A DNA stretch of 64,000 nucleotides from Eimeria necatrix (taxonomy: Eukaryota > Apicomplexa > Conoidasida > Eucoccidiorida > Eimeriidae). Made by a program: the position numbers and the translations under genes. The notes beneath the pieces were generated by a model. That model searched no databases. It had not been told where the DNA came from and was given only the letters and a program-made list of their open reading frames with translations. Positions 1-10,147 of the stretch are shown here, piece by piece. The stretch lies in assembly GCF_000499385.1 (NCBI RefSeq), contig NW_013651780.1:44762-108761 (forward strand), in the 5' to 3' direction. Numbering within the stretch: the stretch's first letter is position 1; each line of letters begins with the position of its first letter.

Positions 1-217
1 TTTACAAAAAATGCAACACCCGGGGATGTTGAAAACACAGAAGTTCCACTTTGCAAATATTTGCAAACTTTGCACAAAAAATGCAACACCCCGCGCCTGC
101 GAGTCTCTGCCTCAGTGCATGCAAGTGCATGCAAGTGCATGCAAGCCCCAAAACTGCCGCTGTGCTGCGACAGTAACAAATAGGCTCTGCAGCCTGTTTG
201 CTCTTGGGCTCAGAGCT

Positions 218-244
218 TAGGGTTTAGGGTTTAGGGTTTAGGGT
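218..244 (+). repeat. Short telomere-like TTTAGGG array
   Basis: About four TTTAGGG units in the last intron or 3' flank of the aspartic protease gene. It is the first of many interstitial arrays in the window. On the protease sense strand it reads CCCTAAA. Confidence 0.9.
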
Positions 245-283
245 AGTCAGCTCGAGATGTGCAACTTGAACAGTCTAAGTTCA
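245..283. repeat. Direct repeat copy 1 beside a protease splice donor
   Basis: A segment of roughly 35 bases containing TAGTCAGCTCGA and TGTGCAACTTGAAC. It recurs with few changes at 679-718. Both copies lie just downstream of a protease donor site on the minus strand. Confidence 0.85.
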
Positions 284-296
284 GCTTTAGACTTAC

Positions 297-3200
297 CAGG
301 GAGGGGGTGGTTCCGTCGGAGCGTCTGAAGACAGTGTAGAAGTGCCGCATGAACCCCAAAGAGCCCAAAATGTAGGCGTGGCCGAAGTCCGAGGGAACGT
401 CGATTTGCATGTAGGCCGGCTTGCACAAGTTGGTTTTGCTGCGCACGAGGTAGTCTTCGGGTTTCAAGACGAAGCTCACGCCGCCCTGCGAAGCAAAGAA
501 AAACGAACTCCGGCTAAATTCTGCTGCAGCGCAGCAGCACTTGGCTTTTGCTGCTGCAGCTCCAACTGCCACGCAGTCGATCTGCTGCAGCGCAGCAGCA
601 CTTGGGCTTTTGCTGCTGCAGCGCAGCAGCACTTGGGCTTTTGCTGCTGCAGCGCAGCAGCGAAAAACCAACTGCAGCAGCTAGTCAGCTCGATATGTGC
701 AACTTGAACGGTCTGCGCACTATGACGTAAGTTATGTCGGGGTAACTGCTCAGGAACGAGTCGTCGTCTCCGCACTCCTGCAAAAACAAACAATAAACGC
801 AAACCCAAGATGCATTATATATATATATATATATATAATATATATATATGTATGTATATATATATGTACAACTTCTGCAGACTACAAGTCAGGCGTACGC
901 AGAAGCCTTCCAGGGAGTCAGCAGCACAAACTAGGAAGCTGCAGCAACAGGCTACTCTTTTATTCCACAAGCTAGCTGTCCACCCGAGATTCCAGCCACT
1001 TGTTTGCCTAGCTAGCTACTCAAGTGGCTAGCTAGCTAGCTGCCCAAGCACCGCGCAGCACCTGTGAGGGTATCATTTCCAGAAAGCTGCGCATTTCGTT
1101 TCCCGGCATGGTGTTGAAGCTCGTTCCCGAGTCCACAATGACGTAATTTTTCGTGCCCTCTTCACAGCAGAACTTCTTGTCTCCAACGTAAATTGCATCT
1201 AATGCCACTTCCCAGTAGTGCTCGCGCTCCACGGGAAACATGTGAATAGGGGATTCGTAGAATCGCGGGTCCACGCCCCCGAAAAATAAAGCAGACACCT
1301 AAGGACAACGTTGCACATCCAGTCCAGTTCGAATAAATATAAACAAAACGACTGTGGCATCCAACTTGCATCTCCAGCACTGCCATCAGTCTTGAACAAA
1401 CATCATAAACCATCAATCTGAATGAACAACTGTGCTGCCTGCATGCGTACTACTCCCAAGATATAATGTGCCAAGAACAAGGAACTGCTCTCAGGGAAAA
1501 TATGACCTCATGGACTTACTGGTGAGTCCTTTGCTACGTAAAAGGCGAACTCGCTTCGCTTTAGATCGGCCTGCTTCATGATGTTGTCGTAGATGGGCGT
1601 GGCGCCGGTGCTGGACATGTCTGGAAAGCCCATGCCCACAATGCCTTCAAAGTTGATGGACTGAAAGCAAACACAAACACTTGTGCACAACAAATGAAAA
1701 AGATGCATGCACAGCCCCACAAATGGACTACTAATGGCCAGCGACAGCTGCTCGAACCCTCCAAAAAAACCAAAAAACCAAAAGCAGACAGCCTTAACTC
1801 CAACCACAGACTCTCGTGAAAGAAGAAAATTTGATGAGAGTCTTTGTTCGAAGTTCTTGAACTTAGACGCAGACTCTCATCAAAGAAGAAAAGTGTTAGG
1901 AGTCATTGTTTGAAGGTTCTCGAACTTGAACCCCAGACTCTTCTTCAAAGAAGAAAAGAGTTAAGAGTCATTGTCTGAAGTTCTTGAACTTGAACTCAGA
2001 CTCTTTTCAAAGAAGAGAAGTGTTAAGAGTGCCAGTTAGAAGTTTTTGAACTTCAAACAAAGCCTGCCAACACTTTCCTTCCCTTGAACTTGAACCCAAA
2101 CTCCCGCCCCGCCCACCTTGAAGATGTTTCCGTGTTGGTTGTGGCCTCCTTCCTTTTCAACAAGTCCGAAAGTTTGGCCCTTGACTGTGAACGGCCCCAC
2201 TTGGAAGTTGTCCACCCCCGTGGAGCCCTCGATGCGCCCCGTGCCGAAAGTGATGTCCAAGTGCACTGGCGGCGAAGTGTATTGAAAGCTCGAGGACTTC
2301 TCGGGGTCAAATCTCTTCACTTTCGTGCAAGTGTCGTCTTCGCACTTGGAGCCAACGACCCACAAGTTCCTGCGAACCCAGCAAAACTAACTAACAAACT
2401 AAGTGCATTTCAGATCAATTCTAGGAAAAATTAGCAAAAAAAGCCAATTAATCGACAAATAATGCCACCACTTAGTGCACTTCAGATCAATTCTGGGGAA
2501 AAATTAGCAGAAAAAAGCCAATTAATCGACAAATAATGCCACCACTAAGTGCATTTCAGATCAATTCTACGGAAAATTAGCAAAAAAAGCCAATTAATCG
2601 ACAAATAATGCCACTATTTTCAACAAAGTTTACTTAGTTTCGGCCCTCTGTTCCTGAGCTCTGCTGCAACTCACGTGCTGCCCGTGTCGAAGATCGGGTG
2701 GACCCACTGCGGCGGAGTCCCAATGCCCAGCATTCCGCAGTACTGGCTCTGCAGCAGCAAACAGAAGAAAAGACTTAGTGCATTTGACTCAGTGCAAAAA
2801 CAACAAACTAACGAGGCTGCGGACTCTGTTCAATTCAATCACGGAATAACCTAAGTGGCGTCAGCTGCTTCCTTCTAGTCACCTCTCAGGCAGCAAAAAC
2901 AAGCAAGAAAACGAAGAAAAGGATCTACTGCAAGAAACTGCAAAGAGAGGCAGCGCTGAGACAAGCCAAAGGGAAGCCGCAGCTCTTCTATCCAGTCTAG
3001 TGCTAAGGAAACCCCACTAAAAACCCAACCCCGAGTCTGAAAACCCCAGTTGAAGGCCTACGTCTTTCATTTGCATGATGGGCACAGAAGTCTGAGCAAG
3101 TCCCAGTTCGAGATCGAGTGTATCTGCTGCTGCTTTGTTTTGCAAAAAGCTCGTGGCGCCCGCGCCGCCGGCTTTCGTGTCAGTGGGTTTGTTTCCAAGA

Positions 3201-3856
3201 GATCCAAAAGGACCTTCTCCCCTTTTCATGTAAAAGGTTGTATTTAAGTTTTTCACTGCGTTGTGGTTCGTTTCCAAAGCTGCAAAAGTCTCATCTTCCG
3301 CGCTTTCCCGCGCCCTCGTCATGGGCATCAGGAACTGCACACGCAGCGCAAGCAGGTGTACGTACACCCCACGCGCGCACACCTCAGCCCCCGTCGGCCA
3401 GCAGCCGTTCACTTAATTAATTCTCTCAAACTGCGGAATTTTCCGGAATATTTCTGAATGTTTCTTAATTTCCGGCAAACGTGCTTCTCGACGTGCAGAT
3501 CTTTCGCGCACTTCCTGCCACTTTCACTACTGCCACTATTACTGCTGCCACTGACACTGCCATTGCTGCAAACTGGCACTTTAATACTTCTTTTTGTGCA
3601 GACTTTGCTGCGCCAGTGGACTCACGCTCGACTCGTGTTCCCCGTGGAGACAAACTTTGCAGTTTTGCCCGTCTTTCCCGAAGCAGTTTCTGCAAAGCGG
3701 CACAGCGCCGCTGTAGGGCCGGACGTGCTGCTGCTTCGTGACGGAAGAAAGGACTTCTCCATTTCCTGCGAGCTGCAGCGGCTCCGCACTGCTGCTGACG
3801 GCTGTCAGCACAGCAGCAGCAGCAGGCGTTGCTGCCACTCCCGCTGCATGCGCGCC

Positions 3857-3903
<47 letters not shown>

Positions 3904-3979
3904 GGGATGCTCCCGCTACCAGGCCCTCTGCCAGTGCGCACAGCAGCGCCAGCCCAGGGCCCCAGCAGCGCCACTTCAT
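297..3979 (-). CDS. A1-family aspartic protease (pepsin-like), 8 exons seen, C-terminus not resolved
   Basis: Pepsin-type endopeptidase of the secretory system; apicomplexan relatives are eimepsin, the plasmepsins and the Toxoplasma ASP proteins. Exons on the minus strand: 3979-3626, 3334-3062, 2748-2675, 2369-2117, 1660-1520, 1298-1062, 777-721, 485-297. Every junction keeps frame, giving about 526 residues. It opens with MKWRCW plus a hydrophobic stretch, a good signal peptide, followed by poly-Gln and a prosegment. The N-lobe has GIGTPPQ and catalytic DTGST near residue 230; the C-lobe has VDSGTS near residue 421. The flap reads ITFGTG, with Phe where pepsins have Tyr. Extra Cys pairs (CEDDTC, FCCEEG) are visible. 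A clean GTAAGT donor at 296 shows at least one more short exon downstream, probably in 1-230 or outside the window. I cannot assign the ASP/plasmepsin subgroup. Confidence 0.92.
486..720 (-). repeat. Protease intron 7 with CTGCAG-rich repeats and direct repeat copy 2
   Basis: The intron between the 777-721 and 485-297 exons. It holds three near-identical blocks combining GCAGCAGCACTTGG and TTTTGCTGCTGCAG at about 530-660, then the second copy of the repeat at 679-718. Confidence 0.8.
810..870. repeat. TA dinucleotide microsatellite
   Basis: An almost pure TATA/TATG tract inside protease intron 6, in the interval between the exons at 721-777 and 1062-1298. Confidence 0.9.
1795..2050. repeat. 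Minisatellite in protease intron 4, about 4 copies of ~65 bp
   Basis: Each unit contains a CAGACTCT block, AAAGAAGAAAA, a GAGTC block and AAGTTCTTGAACTTGAAC. Copies begin near 1808, 1868, 1930 and 1990 and differ by substitutions and short indels. The array lies wholly between exons ending at 2117 and starting at 1660. Confidence 0.85.
2393..2625. repeat. Minisatellite in protease intron 3, about 3 copies of ~75 bp
   Basis: The unit carries AAGTGCATTTCAGATCAATT, GCCAATTAATCGACAAATAA and TGCCACCACT. Copies are over 90 percent alike by eye. It lies between the exons 2675-2748 and 2117-2369. Confidence 0.9.
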
Positions 3980-4286
3980 TTTGCTGCTGGTTTGTTGCTG
4001 CAGCAGCAGAACTTTGAAAAGCAGAAATGCAAAAAAACTGTCAGCGGGAAGCGCAGGGGGCGCCAGTCGGCAGCTGGAGGCTTTCTGCGACCATCACGGG
4101 CTGCTGCAGCGGCGGGCCGTGAGCCCTGGGCGCGCGTCGGAGTGTACGTACACCGCGGAGCAGCAGCAGCAGCGGCAGCAGCAGCGGCGGCAGCAGCAGC
4201 AGCAGCGGACGCCGGGCACCGCGCAGCAGCAAAACAGCCTCAGCCGAAGCGGTCCCCCCCAGTGTCTGCGCCAATCCGCCTTGTTC

Positions 4287-4323
<37 letters not shown>

Positions 4324-6615
4324 GGTGCTGCTGCTGCGGAGATGGAACTTAGCGGCAAATGGAGGACCTGCGAGTTTGCAGAAATCGGAAACGCGCAGAG
4401 GCGCAGCTGCAGCAGCTGCAGCAGTTGGTGTTTGCGTTGATGGGGCAGCTTCTGCTGCGTTTGGAAGTTTCAAAGAACAAATAACTCAATTTAAAGAAGA
4501 TAACTCAATTTAAAGAAGATAACTCAATTTAAATGAGAAAGTGTTTCTGAAATTCGAAAGGGAAGGGGAGAATCCGGCGAAGCCCGCGAGTGCGGCACTC
4601 GAGCTAGCTGGCTTCCGCGGTGTCGCAATTAAATGCAAAAGATGCAAATGCGCTTTCAGGGGCCTCTTAAACCCTTTTTTATTCCCCTCGAATTAAAATG
4701 AAAGGGAAACTGAACAGCAGTGATCGCGGCGGCGTCCCGAGGTGTATGGACACTTCGGGCTGGCGGAGCGACGCCGTGACATGCGCCTGCTGCTGCTACG
4801 GCACACAGAAGCCCTTCTCGGCTTTCCTTCTTTTTAATTTCGGAGAACTTCCCTTTTTATTTTCCAAATATGAACTATTAAAAACAAAAGATCCGCTCCG
4901 ACTTCGCCAACTTGTGCCTCCCGGGTCTTCGCGTGGCCGGTCAACCAGAAACCACTGAGGATCGAGCGAGGAAGCAGCGCAAAAGTTGCTGCTCTCTGTC
5001 CCAGTTCTCAAATTAAACATTCTAAACTATTTATATTTAATATTTTGGTTTCGAATATTCAATTGGAGGCTTCGATGGGCCCTCAAGTACTTCACTTTCC
5101 CGTCACACGTTGACACGTTAGCACACACTGAACTGGGACTTCTGCTGCAGCCCGTCACACCTGCTGTGTCTTAGAACTTCAGTTATTTGCAAAGCTTTAA
5201 AAGAATCTTTTGTTTTACTTTTTTCTCTGTTTGCTTTTCCTTATTATCTGCCGCCAGCTCTAATAGACGGCGCTGCAGCAAAGCTGAAATTGCCAACGGG
5301 GAAGTGCAGCAAAAAGCCCGGAGCACTTTACTTGAAAAGTGTTCAGCTGATTAAACTGGAGCAAAAAGGCACAGAGAGGGCACTTGAAGAGTAAAAGAGA
5401 AAAACGGTGGAGAGAGAAGTGTTGAGAGGCACTCTGGCATTATTTGAATTCAAAAATTCAGAACTCAGAAAGAAAGAACACCTTTAGATATTCAAGTTCA
5501 AATATTCAAGTTTGCACACGAGCCTAAGTGCACTTGAAAGCTCCAATTCATGTTTTTAGTTGGAAAACTAAAAACATGAATGAAGTCCCTTTTTTGCACT
5601 TTTGCACTTTGCCACTTTTGCCAGTAAAAGAAACAAGACAAAGACTTCTAAAGTTTGATTAATGGCATTTAATTCTGTTACTAAGCAGCTAGCCACTTGC
5701 TGATTAATTAAATGGCATTTTGAACAAGTCCAAAAAAACTAATTTCCCATTCAACTCAAGTTCGGAGAAAACGCAGACTTTCTGTTTTCAAACTGCTGCA
5801 CTCTGCGGACTTAGCGAAATTCCAGTTTTCTTTCAAGTTGAAATTAACCTTCAAATTGTGCCTTTAAAACACTTCTTTTGAATTATTTCTCGTCTTCTTT
5901 TTGCAAAGATGCATGCAGATCTTCAATTTGCAGAAAGCAGCAGCATTTGAGTGTTTCTGGACTTTTCTGAATTGCCTTGCTGCAGTTGAGGCGCTGCTGG
6001 GGTGTACATACACTGTGCGGTGTATGCACACATGGGGTGCAGCCAGCAGCAGCCACTCAGCCGCTCCACATTATAAACTTTCTTTCTTTTTTGCTTTTTG
6101 CAAGAGAATGGAAAAGCTGCTCATTATTGAAGGCTAAATGCCAAACAACTCCAGCTTTATCTCTGCAATTAAAGGCCAAGGGGCCCCTCTAAGGGGCCCC
6201 CCTAAGGGGCTCCTCTAAGGGGCCCCGCTAAGGGGCCCCTCTAAGGGGCCCCCCTGAGGGACTTCTCTAAGGGGTCCCTCTAAGGGGCCCCTCTAAGGGG
6301 CCCCCCTGAGGGGCTCCTCTAAGGGGCCCCTCTAAGGGGCCCCCCTGAGGGGCTCCTCTAAGGGGCCCCTCTAAGGGGCCCCTCTAAGGGCCTCCCCTGC
6401 ATCCGTTTGCTGTGTGTGGGAAATGGGCCTCCACAGCCTTCGCATTGGCAGCAAAAGGATTAATTGAGTTGATCTTTCTTAGCAGCAAAGCTAAGGGCCA
6501 GCCTTTTGCTGCACAAGGGGCTTTTTGTTTTGCTTCCGTTTCCCTATGTCTCCCCTTCCCCGTGCCTTTTACACTGCTACCCGGGACTCCGCAGGTGCTG
6601 CACCTGCTTCCTCTG

Positions 6616-6657
<42 letters not shown>

Positions 6658-7084
6658 AGGGGGCCTCCCAGGGTACTGTACTCCTAAGAATTAAGGGTGA
6701 AGCTCAAATGGCCCGTCTCTGATGCGCAAAACGCATGCGGGCGGAGTTAGCGGCTCCCTTGGGGAGATCTTGCCCAGGACATGGCTGGCAGCAGCCAGCA
6801 GCAGCAGCAGCAGCAGCTGCTGCTGCTGCTGCGGGAGTGTGCCGCCCGCTGCCTGCGAGATTTCCCGCAATTGAGTTTTAAAAGGGAAATAAATGTGCAA
6901 TTAAATGTTCGGAGAGGCTTAGAAAGCCCCAAAGTCGGTGAAGTGGCGGAAAGCAGCGAGATCGGCCCGCGCATGCAGGGGCTGCCGAGCCGCCGACTCA
7001 AGTTGAACGGCGGGTGTTGAGACACTTGGTGCATGCGAAATTGATTTTCTTTGGAATTTCAGTAGACACTTTATTGACTTCTTC
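3980..7084. other. Intergenic region between the protease and the membrane-protein gene
   Basis: This is the divergent promoter side of the protease. CAG/CTG runs at 4160-4345 give long open frames on both strands, with poly-Ala, Leu, Gln and Cys only, which I read as shadows. 4470-4535 has a short tandem (GATAACTCAATTTAAAGAA). 4540-5900 is AT-rich with no supported gene. A palindrome copy lies at 4141 and another at 6001. 6781-6900 could hold a first exon (MAGSSQQQ then RECAARCLRDFPQ) for the downstream gene, but no splice joins it convincingly. Confidence 0.5.
6178..6395. repeat. GC-rich 15-bp tandem repeat (CCTCTAAGGGGCCCC)
   Basis: About fourteen consecutive units of a 15-mer built on CTCTAAGGGGCCC, with CTGAGGGG variants. 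The GGGGCCCC core is itself self-complementary, so each unit can fold. No coding frame is supported here. Confidence 0.92.
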
Positions 7085-7334
7085 TTGAATTTCCACCGAG
7101 TTGGGGTTTGGAAGCCGCTTTCGGCGGTCGGCGTCGCGCTGCTGCTGCTGCTGCTGCTGTGCTGCTGCTGGGCCGAGCTGTACGTACACCGCAGCCTCCC
7201 GGGGTCTTCCCTCTGCAGAATGAAACCTGCGATCTTCCCGAAGCGAGGCAGCGGAAATGGACTGTCTCCGCAGGCGGAGTTATCTTCGAGCGGGACGGAA
7301 ATGCCGGCGTCAGTGCTGGAGCCGCTGCAGGCGC

Positions 7335-7372
<38 letters not shown>

Positions 7373-8261
7373 CCCTTCGACGCCTACGGGGACGCGCCCC
7401 CAGAGGCCCCCGGCGTGAAGCCGCGCGCGGGGGCCCTCACGGCCTTCGCAGCAGCCCCGGAAAGCCAGGCCGCCGGCAGCAGCGGGAGAGGCGCAGCAGC
7501 AGCAGCAGCAAGTGCTGCAGTGCTGTACCCCGAAGGGCTGCCCAAGTTTCTGGGGCTGCTGCGGCCCACCATCACCTTCGGCGTGGGCCGCCTGACGCTG
7601 AGTCGGGGCATGGACTTCATTGCCCACTTTGTTGCAGTTTCAACTTTAGTTTTCTTCGTTTTTATTCTCTTCGCAGTCAACTGGATGCAGAAGCTCTGCC
7701 TCCCCATCGTCAGCAACTGGACCCACAACTGCACCCTCGCCGTCGGCGCCTTCATGGCCCTTTTAGGTAATTCAAAACAAAATAAAACTAAATACAACTC
7801 CGCGCAAAACCTGCGCTTTCCGCCGCTTCTTCAGGTGTACGTACACCTGCTCAGCTGTACCGGCAGCTCGGGTGTACGCGCACCTCTTCAGGTGTACGTA
7901 CACCCGAGCGGCGCCGCGGCCGCGCCGCGCACCGCGTTTTCTGCATTCGCACTAATGCTTTCGTCACAACTTCAATTTTAATTGTTTTTAGTTCTTTTTT
8001 ATGTTTTTGAGTCGCATTTTTTGGCCCGAATCGCGTGTTCGGACTTGTTTGTTTGCCGCTTTCCTGCAGCGATCTTCTCGTGGCGCTCCGCCGCGAACTT
8101 CGACTTGAAAAGATCAAAAGTCTTTCTTTTTCTCCTGGGGTGGCGGCTGCACGTTTTTCTTTTGCTGAGTTTGCTGATGGTCTTGGGCTTGGCGCTGAAG
8201 CCGCAGCTGAACGCCCACGTGGAAAACAGCGTCCGCGTCTGCATGCTGCGGCAAGAAGCAA

Positions 8262-8292
<31 letters not shown>

Positions 8293-8431
8293 CCCGCTCC
8301 CCATTTCCCGAGTTTCGCTGCTGCCCACTTTGCCGCTGCCGGTCCTCAACTACGCCGGGCCTGCGCACCCCGCGCCGTGGGGTGTACGTACACCTGAAAA
8401 CGCGCCTGCGGCCCAGCCCGCTGCAGCAAAT

Positions 8432-8464
<33 letters not shown>

Positions 8465-10147
8465 GAAGCCAACAAAGAGTCAACTAGTGAAACTAAACCA
8501 CTGCCAGAAGCCGCACAAAGTCCGGACCAGACGGGGGGCCCCCCCGACGCAGCACAGGGGCAAGCAGCGGAGCCAGGGGCCCCAGCAGGGGCCCCCTCAG
8601 CTGCGGCTGGGGCCCCCAATTCAAATCCGACAGCAGGGGGGAATGAGCAGCAGAAAACACAAACTGAAAAGACGCAAGAAGAGCTGCAGCCTGCAGCAAA
8701 CGGACCTGCTGCTGCTGCTGCAGCAGACGCCCCAGCAGCAGGAGAAACGGCCGCAGCAGCAGCAGGAAGCGAGGCCTCGGCCAGCCCGGAGACTGCTGCG
8801 CAGCAAGAACCAGCAGCAGCAGCAGCAACAGCAGCGCCGCCAGCAGCAGCAGCGGCACCGCCAGCAGCAGCAGCAGCACCGCCAGCAGCAGCAGCAGCAG
8901 CAGCGCCAGCAGGAGCAGCAGAAGCACCAAAGCCTGCAGCTGCGGAAGCAGAGCCCAGCGCAGCTGCAGCAGAGGCCGGAGCGGCTGCAGAAGAAGCGCA
9001 GCAGCAGGAGCGGGAAGGCAGCGGCGCTGCTGCGGACGCCGCGCAGACAGCAGCAGCAGCAAAGCTGCAGCAGCAGCAGCAGCAGCAGCAGCAGCGGGCG
9101 CTGCAGGCCGCGCAAGTTGCTGCTGTCAAAGAAACAAATGCTGCTGTTGTGATGGTCCTCGTAGTGGCCTCTCTTGCACTTGTTTTTGAATTGTATTTAA
9201 TGTACGCTTGCTGGAGCTTCAAAGTGTGGCTGGAAAGGGGCTACGAGGCCGTGGTCTTGGCGGGTAAGAAGGGTATTGCGGGCGATCTTGACTCGAACTT
9301 CGCCGAATTTCGCGCAGTTTCGCGCAGTTTAGTCGAGTTTATTCAATTTAGTCCAACAGATTCGAATAAAACGAATTAAAATGAGTTAAAACGGATTAAA
9401 ATGAGTTAAAATGGAGTAAAATGAGTTAAAATGGAGCAAAATGAGGCGAAATGGAACATAGTTTCTTCCGGGTCTTTTGCGCTGTGCACGGAAATAAGTG
9501 GCGCTGTTGCCGATTTGGGAACTTCAGGACTTGGTTGAATTCCTTTTTCGAAATTCAACATTTATTTATTTATTTTATTTATTTTATTTTATTTATTTTA
9601 TTTATTTGTTTCATTTATTAATTCTTTTGTTTCTTTTCATTCGTTTCGCAGGAGTGGCGCCGTTCGCGCCGGTAGACGGCGGCAACGGCTGGCTGGCCTA
9701 CGCTGTGCGGATGCCGCAGACAGTTCAGCTCGAGACGTACGGGGGCAATGGTGGGTTTTTTGGCATTTTGCAAATCCAAATTGAAACATTTAAAACTATT
9801 TAAAACTATTTAAAACTATTTAAAACTATTTTAGACTTTTTGAGGCAATGCGGGTCAATTTGCTTCGTTTTCTGGCCACGGATTTGGCTGCCTTGGCTTC
9901 TTTTCCGGGCCACCAGTGTCACCAGAGGAAATGTGAAAACGGAAATGCATTCCAAAACTTATTTGTTTTGTTTCTCTTTTTTTTGCTGCTGCATTTAAAA
10001 ACTTATTTGTTTCTTTTTGTTTCTTTTTGTTTCTTTTTGGCTTTTGCTGCAGCCGGCGGCGCTGGCCATCTGCCCGTCTTCGTGCAGACAACAGACTCGT
10101 CGGACTGTTTTGCAAATGTGAATCTTCCGATGACGGGTCGGTGGTGA
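7085..10147 (+). CDS. Unknown multi-pass membrane protein, 4-exon model
   Basis: Family not recognised. Exons: about 7085-7766, 8070-9263, 9652-9750, 10053-10147. All three introns start GT, end AG and are phase 1, and the summed model stays in frame (about 689 residues). After a Ser-rich run come hydrophobic segments (around AHFVAVSTLVFFVFILFAV, then LLLSLLMVLGL) and two likely N-glycosylation sites (NWT, NCT). A long Ala/Gln/Pro low-complexity domain follows at 8395-9110, then a final strong membrane span (VVMVLVVASLALVFELYLMY) and a short conserved-looking C-terminal domain ending in VNLPMTGRW. The low-complexity block probably forms a loop between membrane spans. The start codon is uncertain; an earlier exon may exist and the first 80 codons are weak. 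Confidence 0.62.
7834..7904. repeat. Cluster of three GGTGT-N4-ACACC palindromes
   Basis: Copies at 7834-7847, 7871-7884 and 7891-7904 inside intron 1 of the membrane-protein gene. Two have the ACGT spacer; the middle one reads GGTGTACGCGCACC. Confidence 0.9.
9375..9455. repeat. AAAATGAGTT/AAAATGGAG tandem
   Basis: Short imperfect tandem of roughly 15-base units within intron 2 of the membrane-protein gene. It is followed by an ATTT-rich tract at 9560-9625. Confidence 0.8.
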
